From Gnetum montanum (Eukaryota; Streptophyta; Gnetopsida; Gnetales; Gnetaceae), in contig MNCI01017493.1 in assembly GCA_015680685.1 (NCBI GenBank), forward strand, positions 10,296 to 74,295: a stretch of 64,000 bases of DNA. The letters are read 5' to 3'. The notes under the pieces are model-generated. The model did no database searches. It had not been told where the DNA came from and was given only the letters and a program-made list of their open reading frames with translations. Shown here in pieces: positions 43,324 to 55,272 of this stretch. Each line of letters opens with the position of its first letter. Position 1 is the first letter of the stretch. The translations under genes and the position numbers were made by a program.

Positions 43324-46300
43324 ATGGCTTCTAGTCAGGATGGAGTGAGGATTAATGATTCAAGAGATCCTATCGTAGTTGATCATAGATAATTACTTAG
43401 GTAGATATGGAAAAGCCCAAATTTTTCAATGCTAAATGAAGAACATTACAACTATATCTATGCTAAGACCCAAGTTGGATTACTCATTCCATGTGTAGAG
43501 GTTGAAGCCAAGTAGGATGATGAGTTAATTCATCATAATGGGAAAGAGTGTATACAATTTGCCTATCAAAAGATACCACTTCTTGATGCTCATGCATGTA
43601 TAATTTCTCAATTAATAAAGATTTATGAATGGAGTGAAAAGCTCAGTTTGGAGGGCTAGCATGAAGAGCATGATGAGTTCGAGGTGGAGCCCAAACCAGA
43701 CAACTTCATAGACAGCCTATTCCAACAATTGATCCTTCAAACTACTGCATCCACTTTGGCCTTTCCCATTTCTTCCATGGAATAGGCATCTCAACCATCA
43801 TCTCTTATATATCCAATTATGTTTAGGCTAGCACTCACTATAGTAGTCCATCAGGCATAGTTTGTGCTTCAAATAGCCTCTCTTTGCTCATTCATATTGT
43901 TTTCCATGAAGCCTCATTTTGCATGGCCCTCATTGATGGTTTTCACCATCATTCACTCCTTCTCCATACCAATGGTCCTCATGGTTAAACCACAAACAAC
44001 CTAAGGGACACATATATAATTTATCCCCTTTATGCCTCAAGTGCCATCACAAACATTATTTTCATTATTTAGCCCATCCATGACCATAATAACCTAGCCT
44101 TTCCCTTCTGTACCATAGTCCATAGAAAGGTCACAAGCCTCTTAACTAACACCTCAACCATTTGTATAAATACTACAACCCATGGGAATGCTCCACGGAC
44201 TAGATTAGGTATTCCAAATGATCTAGGACTTGATGGAAGAGTTACGAAAGCTCAAGGATTTCACAACCTAGAAAGTAAAGATAATGGATTTCTATTAGGA
44301 TGATCCAATTAGTCATGTTATCCCACCAATAACTCTTTCCATGGGCATCCCCATTTCTCAATTGACTAGGTATAATGATGAAGGAAACCCTAATTCCCAC
44401 CTTATAACCTTTCCTTCCAAGTGTCTATTATTGCAAGCTTGTTCGCATATCATAATGTGAATTTTTCCTATGTTCATTATAAGAAAAACTTTGGACTAGA
44501 ACTGTGCATTGCCAAGAGGATCTATATCATCACTAGAAGACCTAATTTCACAATTCATTAACTATTTCAGGTACATGTTAAAATCTAACACAATCCTTGA
44601 CCAATTAATGAAGGTAAAACAGGAACCCCTTAAGCTCGCACAAAAATTCAGACAATGATGGAATGCTCTTCTTAAGGAAATTCCAAAACTGATAGTAGAA
44701 ATCCATCTTCTTGCCATATCCAAGGGGGTAGTTAATGAATTTATTAAGTCAAAACTATACTATCTAAATCCATGGCTACTAGTCAAGCCTTTTTCCAAAC
44801 AAAGAACATAGATGACACAACCAAGCCCATCCATGACCCCACCTATGTGACATATAAGAATCAACATAACTAGAAAGATAAGGAAAGGGGGAGGTAAAAT
44901 AATATAGTTGTGGTCATTGTGGCCAAGGAAAACAAACCAATATAAGGGCCTAAGATAAATTAAGCCAAGGCCCCTACCAATAACAATGAACCTTCAACAT
45001 CTAAAGCATTTGCATCAAATACTACGAGTTCTAAATTTGAATGGGAAGACTGGTCGAAGTACACTAGGCTACTATTGAAACCATCAAAACTCCTTGATTA
45101 ATTGATAAAGTGTGAAAGAATTTAATATAAACAAATGACTTAAAATGCTTACAAGAGGCATGATAGCTATGTGAGATAATAAAAAATTTTACTCTTGTAA
45201 CCAAGGATAACCCTATGATATCTAAGTACTTCACTCTTGATCATTTTTGCCACTACCATCAACTGGCAAGTCATGACATAGACTTTGGCTAGTGCTAAAG
45301 GATGACTTGCGGAAGATGATAGAAAAGGATGAACTAGTTCTTGATATCTCCAACCTAGTCAAACCACAAAATCAATCCATGTAGGTCTACAAGGACCAAT
45401 TGAAGGCCAATAATAGTCTATACACTATAGTGGCATTCAATGTGAACAATAATTCAGGACTTACAAGGGAACCATTTGTGATTTGGGTACCTCCTCACAA
45501 AGATAGAGGCCCTTCAACTTCTACTAGTTCAAGGATCCCCTTTATTGTAAGGATACTATCACACACGTCTCTTAAGGAGCTTTTCATGATCAAGGTGCCT
45601 CCTCCCATGAAAATCGCAACAACAACAGTTGTCCCTTGTGGTGGCCAACACAATGACTTCTTCTCAACCAAACAATCACAATAAAAAATCACCAAGCAAA
45701 CAATGCAAAAAGCCTGCATTAAAGCCTAAAAACAAAGAGAACAAGAAATCTAAGAAATGGAAGGAAGTGGTTCCATTGACATCCACTCTTATCTCATATA
45801 TCCCAATGAGCTCTAATGCTTAGGGTGATTTGACTAGTCAACCATGGAAGGAGCCCAAAGAATAAGGAAAGGAAAAAGAGGCCAAGCTATAATAATTGAA
45901 ACATGAAGTTCACATCATGGAACACATGGAGGAAGTTAAGAACAACAAGAACAAGAAGTTGACAACTAATGACAAAGACTTCCTCAATGCCATGGAGTAG
46001 ATCAAATAGTTTCTATAGCAACAGAACATGCCGCTTAGCCTGTATGACCTAATCATGACCTCCATTTCTCATTATTAGACACTAGTAAAGATGTTGACTT
46101 CCATTCCCATTAGCAAGGACATCCCCATTAGTGAGAAGTCCATCCATTCAGTGATGGTTCCTCCCTCACCAAAGGAAGAAATGGGATCAACAACACTAGT
46201 GTTCCTTGATAGAAAGATCAAAAGCAACCCCTAGGATGACAAGACAACCAAATCTCCATTATTTTTAATCATAAAAATAGGAAAATACAAAGTGCATAGG

Positions 46301-46892
46301 GTGCACGTTGAGGATGTAGTGACAACTAATGTGATATGCTATACCACATTTAGGCCTATTGGAACACATGTAGTACATCTCAAATTTTGTCCTTAGATCC
46401 TTTAATGAATCTCAAGTGGTTGTAGTAGGCTCCATTTGTTTAGAATTTGTGGCAATGGAAAAATTCCCCACAATGACCAACTTCTTGGTGGTGGAAGAGA
46501 TACCAAGATTTAATATTATAGTAGGGAGGGCTTGGCTAGCTTAATTATGAGCTATATCCTCATCCATCCACCAGGAAATTCACCTACCTTACAAGGGAGG
46601 TGAAATAATCATCCATGGAAATAGTGTAGTTTTTTTGGTGGTCAATAATGTTGACATCAAACAACGATATGATGTGGAGTTTCAAGAAGAAGCTCCTATT
46701 GTTAACCACAAAGTTGAGAAGCCAGATAGTGTAGGAGAGGCCAAAACTGACAATGATGAATTGATGAATGCACCATGGGAAGAGCTCCCATTCAATGTGG
46801 TTAGCCAAGGAAATGAGGAATATAGGATTATTCAAAGTAGACCATACACATTTCCTAATCCTTCAAAGATGAGGAAACACTTACACAATTGA
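43324..46892 (+). pseudogene. Family T gag-protease, copy d
   Basis: Starts at the ATG of MASSQDGVRINDSRDPIVV. The N-terminal domain has YNYIYAKTQVGLLIPC (about 43450-43500). The capsid region is about 44270-44790. The zinc-knuckle-like FCHYHQLASHDIDF at 45255-45296 keeps the first Cys and both His. A well-preserved stretch at 45400-45684 contains TIVAFNVNNNSGL and REPFVIWVPP, and a Lys-rich stretch follows. The protease at 46090-46540 has LTSIPISKDIPISEKSIH and FNIIVGRAWLA. The C-terminal acidic linker at 46635-46892 is open (VNNVDIKQRYDVEFQEEAPI, WEELPFNVVSQG, ending RKHLHN and TGA). The active site reads VHVEDVVTTN, so the D-D-G loop is lost. Many stops elsewhere. Confidence 0.8.
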
Positions 46893-47195
46893 TGTATTCC
46901 TCATCCAGTTTGCTCATCCTTGAACCTATAACCATGTAGCCCTCTTTTTGGATAGCCTTCTTAGCCTATTTTAAACATTATTGGCATGTACTATTTTAAT
47001 TTACTTTATTTTACATTACTTGACTTTACTTCATGCATAGCCTAAGATTCATTTTCATTTACAATTTACCTTTTATGCCTTTTGTTTTAGAGTATAAAAC
47101 ATGAAAAATCCCACCAAAACTTTAGAGCCTAGAAATTCATAAAAATTTTTAAAATGTAAAAATGAAAAAACTTTTCTTTCTTTCCAAAATGTAGG
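46893..47195. other. AT-rich 3' sequence after gag-pro copy d
   Basis: No frame. Resembles 8960-9240 in unit a (CTTTTATGCCTTT, TAAAAATGTAAAAATG). It leads into the minisatellite. Confidence 0.4.
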
Positions 47196-47421
47196 GGCTA
47201 CCATGGCCTAATACTAGTAAAACATAGGGCCTACCATCACCTAAAATTGGCAAAGCACATGGCCTACCATGGAATAAACTAGCAAAGTGTATGGCCACTC
47301 ATGGCCTGAAACTGGTAATGCATATGAATTACTATTACCTAAAACTAGCAAATGATGCATAGCCTCTTGTAGCCTAAAACTAGCAAACAACACATGCCCA
47401 ACATGGCCTAAAACTGGCAAA
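47196..47421. repeat. Minisatellite between convergent genes, unit d
   Basis: About six or seven degenerate units of 30-40 bp with the consensus CCATGGCCTAAAACTAGCAA plus a variable GCACATAGG-like end. It sits between the gag-pro stop and the antisense gene stop. Units a and c have one copy at the same place. Confidence 0.75.
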
Positions 47422-47739
47422 TATATTATAACCTATTTAGAACTTATCTTACAGCCTAGTTTACATTCTATCCTTCTTACACATCTAAATAATGTAGCCT
47501 TATAATGTGAACGAAAACATAAAAAATACAATAAATCATTAAGTATTAGAACATATAATCGAAATTAAAATTGAAAAATAATAATAATCTAAATGTTTGT
47601 CACATAGTATGACAAACGTTTAAATAACACATGAAATAATAAATCATCTCTCAGTAAATAAAGGCTAACATTAGCCACAATGTCACAATAACATTATCAA
47701 CATCATAAAAAATAGAGATAACCAAAGCGAATAGCCAAA
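47422..47739. other. AT-rich spacer between minisatellite and antisense gene copy d
   Basis: No coding sequence. A CATAGTATGACAAACG / AAATGTTTGTCACATAGTATG word pair near 47593-47620 forms a short inverted repeat. Confidence 0.4.
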
Positions 47740-50700
47740 TGATGGTAGTAAGGGGCTGCTGGAAGGGGTTGAGAAGCACTTTCATCTTCACCACTAGGGC
47801 TTGCAGTGTCACCTGGTACCTATAACACAATAATATAAGTTTAATAAATAATCAATGCAATGTGAAACCAAATTACAAATGACAACTTAAACCAAATTAA
47901 AACATGATAAAATGAAATAATAAGCAAACCTAAGAGGGCTCTATAATAACATCTCCTAGTGGAAGGCTTCAAAACGAACCTTCAAATGATGGAGGGCTTG
48001 GTCCTTAGTAATGTAGTCTCAGTCCACATCCTTGAGATTAACACCTATTAGGATGTTTCTCTCATTAATCTTAGTCCATGAAGGTGGATTCTATGAAAAT
48101 GGAGCAGTAGTCACCTCATCAAAATTAGTAGTGATTTGGTGAGATGGGAAATTGACCACTATCAGAGAGCTTTAAAATAATTTTAAAATACTCTTTGCTT
48201 GAATCCCTTTCATGAAAAACTATAACTTGCACTATTCAGTGTATTGATCCTTTAACTAGTTAAGGTAGGCTTTATATTTAGCCTTATAGTGCTTTTTGTG
48301 GTCTTTTTGTACATGACCCCACTCAAGGACCCATGCATAGTAATCTCGTCACTCCATAGGAATACATGCTAGTAAGTCCATCTAAAGCCTCTACTTAGCA
48401 ACCTCTCTAGTAAGGGAAACCTTGCCATGGATGGAATTCCAATACCTGGCTCACTTGATTTCTTTAGTTTCTAATGAACTTTTGTTGGCCACCTAGGCCT
48501 TGACAAATTCCTTGCAATCTTTGAGATCTCTATTCACCTCAACTAGCATCTTTTTTTCCCTTTCCAATACTACAATGTGTTCCCATATGAACTCATTGAA
48601 AATTTGGATTTTCCATAATGTTTTAGCTTATGAAAATGCACATTTAGTGGTACTTTCATACAACTTCTCTAGAACATTTTCTACATTTAATGGTAAGCTA
48701 GAAAAGGTGTTGATTTCAATAAGATGGTTAGGATCCCATTTAAGCTTATGCATTGAAAACGACATAACAAAACATATGCAAAAAATAATAAATGAAAAAT
48801 AATCAAGAAGCAATGAAAAGAAAAAGATGACCAAAATAATACAACTACAAAAAACTAATACTACAAGATAAGCTAAGTTCTTACCAACATTAGGAGTAAT
48901 CTATTGCAACCAATTGATCATGTCCTTAGCCATTCCATGCATGAACTTCCTATTATTTGGAGTATCCACCCATGGCTTTATGTGGAACGTAGAGGTTGAG
49001 GTAGTAGACTGAGGCTCAGTAGCTATAATAAACATAACAAATAACAAATGATTAAGATCAAGTTTAAACATAAGACAACAAAATCCAACCATATAAAATG
49101 AAATGGACATATACATTGGGAATTATTTCAAGTGATATAAATGGATTCACCTAACTATGAGGGGTTAAATATAGTGTAAAATCATTTAATAAAACATTGG
49201 ATTATCACTCATCCTCATGTGGCTATAGGAGCTCCTCTCCTAAGTGCTTTTGCTTTGCCTCTACCATTGTTGCCTGGGCTACCAACTCCTATTGGTTGCC
49301 TACAAGATCAACAAAATATAAAATGTAAAACAACTTAGCATATTTTTCCTAAAACAAAATAACATGTCCTAAAGACGTAAAAAAATGAAAATATAAAAGA
49401 AAACTAAAACATAACTGTAACCATGTCACATGCTTGGCTGAGTTTAATAATGAATATTCTCTTGGAAGGTTGCTCAATCACTAGGATTTCTTTCTCAATC
49501 ATGGGCATCTTTAATTTGGCACTAGCTACATCTTCAGGTTCAACTTGTAATGTCTTCACCCATTTAGCATTCCCATGCTCAACCTAGGGCTCAGCCCCTA
49601 TGTTGTCAAGGAAAGTACAATGCTTGACACTACGTTCCTTAGTGGTAACAAACAGCAATTCCATGATGTTCTCTGGTTGGTTCTAAGCCTACATGGTGAG
49701 ATAAACATGTTTCATGCATGGCTTGAAGAGTTGGGATGGATATTGTATTTTCCATTTTCCATCCTTTTTTACCACTAGGAACTTCATGAACCTCCTTAGT
49801 TATGCCACAAAGAATGCATAGTGCATGTGGCATTTTATCATGAGGTTGTCATGGAGTTGAAGAATCTCCCCATGTAGCCAAAAAGCCAAGTGACTAGCCT
49901 AGTTACATTGAGCATCATCTAAAAGAACCTTCTTCATGGTCCATGCCTAATTTTCATGATCTTGCCATGTGATAGAAACTTAGGGAATGCCTGAGAGTGG
50001 AACAAAGGATATGCCTCTCTCATGTTTGCAACCTTGAACGTGTTGAGAGAGAGAATCCGTTGTAGCCATGACGAGCATCTAACCACTTCTCCACCTCCTC
50101 TCGATGGTCCACCTCTTTACCTACCTTGGTGATAATTTTTAGGTCATCAAGAGAAATGCCAAAGAGATCATTGAATGTGAACTCGTTGATGGCCAGGGTG
50201 ACATGCACATCATGAACATAGGTGATGATCTTCTTCAATTTCTTTTTAAAGGAGTTGATAATGTTTACCATCTTAGGAGTACGGATGGTTGGGCTAGAGG
50301 CCATGAAAAGGTCAAGCAAACCTACATTAGTAATGTTTTCTTAGTTGTTTCTAGGTGCCCTACTAGCCAACCACTGCTGTGCCAAATCCACCTCATCGTA
50401 CTTGAGGATGAGAGTCTCCTTAGAGCATCCTAAAATGACCAATGTGATGGTGGAGGAGGAGGTAGCCCCTACAATACAACAAGATTCCAATTATCTTAGG
50501 CATAGGCATGTTGCATAAAACCAAGATATAATAAGCATGACCAGTTAAAACCCAATCTACAACCATATTAACAAAATTTGTTTAAACAATTAAAGTCTAA
50601 ATAACATATAACTAGGTAGCCATAAAAATGTTGACATAACATAGAAAACAAAATGTAACAAAGAAAAAATAAATTCTTACTTTTCTTGCTAGAGGAAGGT

Positions 50701-53142
50701 GGCTTGAATATCTCAAGGGATATGTGTAAAAGATTGAATTTACCCCACTAGTGATCCACTATCCCATTGGCCATGCACATATTGTAAGCCATGGAATAAC
50801 ATGTGGTATACCTGTTGAAGTTACCTGTGAGCTATTCCATCACTACAAGCCCCACTAAGGGGATTTTGGAAAAAACCCACAATGTTGTTTGAGCTAAGAA
50901 AAGAGCTAGTCACTCTTGATAAATCCTTTGTCATCCACCCTATATCTACAAGTAGGTTAATTTGAGCAAAGGAAACTATTAGAACCAAGTAGGTTATTAA
51001 CTAATAACTAAGATAAGAAAAAAATGAGAACTTAACACCATGCTTACCCTTCCACATGATAGACAATACCCAGAGAAATTTTGAAATAATGTGTTGACAT
51101 GGTGACTAACTAGCAAAGTGTTATTGGCATTATATGAGTTGAACTCAGGCATGTCCCAAATCTTGGATAGCTTACGAGTGACTCTTCTATTAATGCTATC
51201 AAGAACTTCATCCTTGGCACATGTTTCAAGATCATCTTCAATGAATTTGATGATTAGGATAGAAGATTAGGGTAATATAGTTTCTACAATCACAGTACCT
51301 ATATGAAATGCTATGTGTGACGACACCATCACACTATAGTTTTTTAGCAAAAAGGCCAAAAATCCCATTGCCTATGTCCTAGACCATAAGAAGCCATGCT
51401 TCAACATCATGTGGGTAGGAGGGGTGTTGAGTCCTAGTGCATGGATGCAGCAAAGAAAACCCACAAGCTCAATGACTACCAAAATGGATTTTAGAAAGGC
51501 CCTACACACAAGAATAATAATTGTTAAAATCATAGATGATCATTACCAAAAGTAATCAATTGCTAGATAACCAAAATTATCACAACCTTAATGTCAATGT
51601 TCTCACTAAATCCACATAAGTAAAATTCATAATTTGTAACAATTAAAACAAAAAACAAGATGATAACCAAAATAATAACCAGTTTACATATAAGAAATAA
51701 AAAAGAACTAAGTAGTCAACCAACAACCGATAGAAATTCCATGGTGAGATATATTTAAAAAGAATAAATTTTTTATGTGGAAACATTAAGGCCATGATAA
51801 CTAGCTTGTACCTACTATAATAGTCACAAAAGTCCAAATTGAATTTTTACTAGAAATCATAGTTAATAGTGAAATTAACTATAGTAAAAACTCTAGGAGA
51901 CTAGATAAAAATTTTAGAAAACTTCAAGTGATTGTTGACAACCAAAATATAACATTTAAATAACCTTAGGAATCCATGAACACTACCACAAAAATACAAT
52001 ATCTATCCCAATGCTACCTACATACCCAAGAAGGTTTGCAATGATTACAACTAAAGATAGAACTGTGTGAAGTAGTTTGCACTTAAATGGAAATGATAAT
52101 TTAGAACTAAAAAGTTTTTTTTCCAAGGCTAGGGACTAATTATACATGAAATTCAAGAAAATTGGGCATCTACTTTGTAGCCCCAAGTCTAGAAAAAGTT
52201 TTTTCTAGTAATCTAAAACCATAACAAAATCCAATCGAGAATTCCACAACAACACAAAATTGTAGAAAATAGCCATAGGGAAATCACTAATGAAAAATAT
52301 CAAAAAAAATTTAATTTCACTAAGACCTATTTCAAATCCTTTCCAACACCTTAAGAATCCTTGAGAACCTAGGACATTAGCTAAAATAATTTTTCAAGTG
52401 TCTATGTTATCCACTTTCATAGGGGTAAAGCCACAAAAACTATAAAAACCAAAATTTCTAGCAGATATTGATCTATGAAAAGATTCACCAAAAAATATCC
52501 TTAGGTCCAAATTTGATGATTCCACAAATTTTTGAAATTTGAGAAGATGAAATAAAAAAAACTAGAAAACCCAAAAATTCTTAACTATTTTTACATAAAA
52601 AAAATACCAAAGTGACATGAAAATAACCAAAAATTGAAAACCCACTATACACTGGCTTACAAAACAATTCATAGAAAATCAACTATTCAAAAACTAGTTC
52701 AACCAAAATTTTGTAGGAAACAAATCTATGCACATAAAAACATAAAAAATCATTCCATTTTAACACACAAAAATACAAAATTGATGTTGGTTTTTGGAGG
52801 AGAAAGGACAAAAATGCATTGAATTGACTGAAACAAAATCTATAACACATTGTAGACCAATCCCAAGAACTAAAAAATGTTGAAAGCTCAAGAACATATC
52901 CTAGATCTAATGTAGGAATTTTATTAAATTTAATTCCAATAGAAGAAAAATTTTACATAGGCAAAAATGCCTAGGATTCTAGTGAAAATTCTCATAAAAC
53001 AGCAGGGATTTGTGTATCTTGGAGTCATAATAGTAGAGCCTTCACTGATCAATGGCTATAGAAGGTTAGAGAGGCCCTTGGTAGCTACATCTACCTCCTC
53101 TAGGGCTAGATTCTTTCTTGTTAAAGCCTTCCTCTTACACAT
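47740..53142 (-). pseudogene. Antisense gene of family T, copy d (all exons)
   Basis: On the minus strand: exon 1 about 53025-53142 (MCKRKALTRKNLALEEVDVA), phosphatase-like exon 2 about 51040-51520, exon 3 about 50690-50950, exon 4 about 49430-50480 (LAINEFTFNDLFGISLDDLK, FLVVKKDGKWKIQYPSQLFK, KPCMKHVYLTM), exon 5 about 49200-49300 (NQ-ELVAQATMVEAKQKH), exon 6 about 48900-49020 (STSTFHIKPWVDTPNNRKFM), exon 7 about 47940-48740 (KLYESTTKCAFS, LEREKKMLVEVNRDLKDCKE, WTKINERNILIGVNLKDVD), exon 8 about 47750-47820 (VPGDTASPSGEDESAS). It lies between gag-pro and an LTR, in the opposite sense. There is no insertion inside, which makes it the best copy for a consensus despite stops and frame changes. 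Confidence 0.72.
51040..51520 (-). pseudogene. Antisense gene copy d, exon 2: FCP1/NIF-like phosphatase remnant
   Basis: Minus strand: AFLKSILVVIELVGFLCCIH, PTHMMLKHGFLWSRT, FLAFLLKNYSVMVSSHIAFH, VIVETILP, then KLSKIWDMPEFNSYNANNTL and LVSHHVNTLFQNFSGYC. This copy best shows the run WDMPEF - NANNTLLV, which parallels the NTLLVDDSPYK end of plant FCP1-type domains. The acidic pair after LLV reads S-H-H here. First motif is V-I-E-L-V-G. Only two stops interrupt it. Confidence 0.5.
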
Positions 53143-55272
53143 GATGATGTGCAATGCAAAAAACACTGGAATCCTTGAACTTCTAGAAGGACGTTTGGCA
53201 ATTGCATCTACTTTTGAATGTAGAAAGGCTAGGTAACATTGAAAGTAGGTGCAGTAGAAGCTAGAATAAGATTAGACCTTTGATGTGAAAATTTTGATTT
53301 TTATAAGATTGTAATGAAAAAATTACTCCCAAGCTTAAGAACCTACCTTCAAAACCCTAGTTTCCCGAAAATGTTCATCCAAGTTCCACTTAACTTCATC
53401 ATAACAATTGGAAATAGGGACTATGCTAGGTGAGTGAAAACTCAATTAATTCAAAAATTTAAATTTAACATGGGCCCCACTAGGCACCTCTTTACAAACC
53501 ATTGAAAATCCTAATACAATTGGATTTGGACTCTCCTAGGGCAACTACATTGGGGTTTAAGCTTTGAAAAGTTTGGGAATGGATTCTAAAATCTAATTAC
53601 TAAGAGAATCCAATTTCTAGTCATCCATCCATGCCATAAAGCCCTAGGCCCAAAATGGGAAACTACGTATTGACATTAAAAGACATCAAGTTCCATGAAA
53701 GGAAAAGCATCTGCACCAACACTTGTCATTTCAGGTAACTACATTGGCTAGGAGCCTAATACACTAGCCAATGTAGTTACAAGAGGGATGATATTTCCTA
53801 CCACTCACTAGGCTTCCATTTAAATCAAGAAAGGTCACACCATGCACCAAACCCTAGCCACAATCTTTGGAAGCTCTATAACTTCACATGATCAGTCAAT
53901 AGATGTCAAAATCACCTTTCTTATATCAAGTACACTAGATCCTACCTCAACTACATTGGCTAGCATAGTCCTAGAGTAGTTGATAATAACATAACCATTT
54001 AATACCTAAAATAACCTTCAAATTGACATTCCTTAACTTTTACATTGCCCAAAACCTCTGATGGCCTTAAAATAACAAATAATTAATCCAAAATAAGCCA
54101 AACTCCATCCTAAAGCTATGACTACACTAGGGATGAGCCCATCTATGCTTGCTAGCATAGTCCTAGTAGAGCTGGATAAGGGATGGATATCAAAGGCCAA
54201 AAATAATAGTTAAAATGACATACCTTGGACACCACATCTTTCCATAGCTATTGGTAAGCCTAAAATGGAAAATAACCAAATAAAAACTAGAAAAAACCTA
54301 CTCTCAATTTGGAAATAAATTGGGGATGATCCTAACTATGCTAGCCAGTGTAGTCTTAGCATAGTTAAGTGAGGGTTGATCACCAAATACAAACAACCAT
54401 ATCCAAATTACCATATCTTGCCTCCATATGCTTCTGGGACTTCTGGTCACTTCAAATTATCAAATGGTAGAATTAAGATCATTCAAAACGCACTTGAAGC
54501 CTTAGAATACACTGAAAATGCCCATGATTGTACTAGCCAATGTAGTTCTAGTGTAGTCATCATGTGAAAATTCTAAAATAGGTCTTGGACATGTCAAATT
54601 AACTTCTTGGAACATCATCTCAAACTTAGAACCCTGCCAGAACCTTCTAAGGCCACTCAACTTTGGAAATTAAACTAAAAATGAAAAAAAAAACTCATCA
54701 CATTTCATCATCTACATTGAGACTACGTTGGCCAACAAAGTTCCTATGAGGAATGACCATGTTAACATACAAAAAACCTCCAAAATCAACTATCCTAAGC
54801 CAAAACTATTGCTAGGAACACTAGTAACCCTAGAAATCCATAAGCTTTGTTGATTGATAATGAAAACCTACCAAGATCCAAGATTTTTATATGACTATGT
54901 TGGAGCAAGCCAAAACTAGGCTGGCCAACATATTTCCAACATAGTCCTTACTCCAAAGTTATTATGCTAATACTAAAATCATAAAAAATTGATCATCCTT
55001 AGCCAAAATCCTAGCTGTGAGCACCAGTGACTCAAGAACATGAAAACTTAGTTGATCTACCATAGAACTTCACTAAAAGTTAAGATTCACAAGGTATAAT
55101 GCTAAGGCAACCCTTGACCATGTTGGTCAATTTAGTTCCAACATAGTCATGATCCTATGATGGTTTGACTAACACTACATAACATAAAATGACATAAAAT
55201 TTGATTTGGGAAGTCCAGAAATCTTGAAACCTTTAAGATAGCCATAGTTTGACCTTATTTGACCATGAAAAG
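53143..55272 (-). repeat. Upstream region of antisense gene copy d, ~200-bp repeat array
   Basis: Eight cores at about 53741, 53951, 54145, 54338, 54531, 54723, 54920 and 55120, so the period is close to 200 bp. The core is CTACATTGGCTAGCATAGTC or a palindromic variant such as CTAGCCAATGTAGTT. Each is followed by a CTAGTGTAGT-like word. It ends at the LTR start 55273. No coding sequence. Confidence 0.6.
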
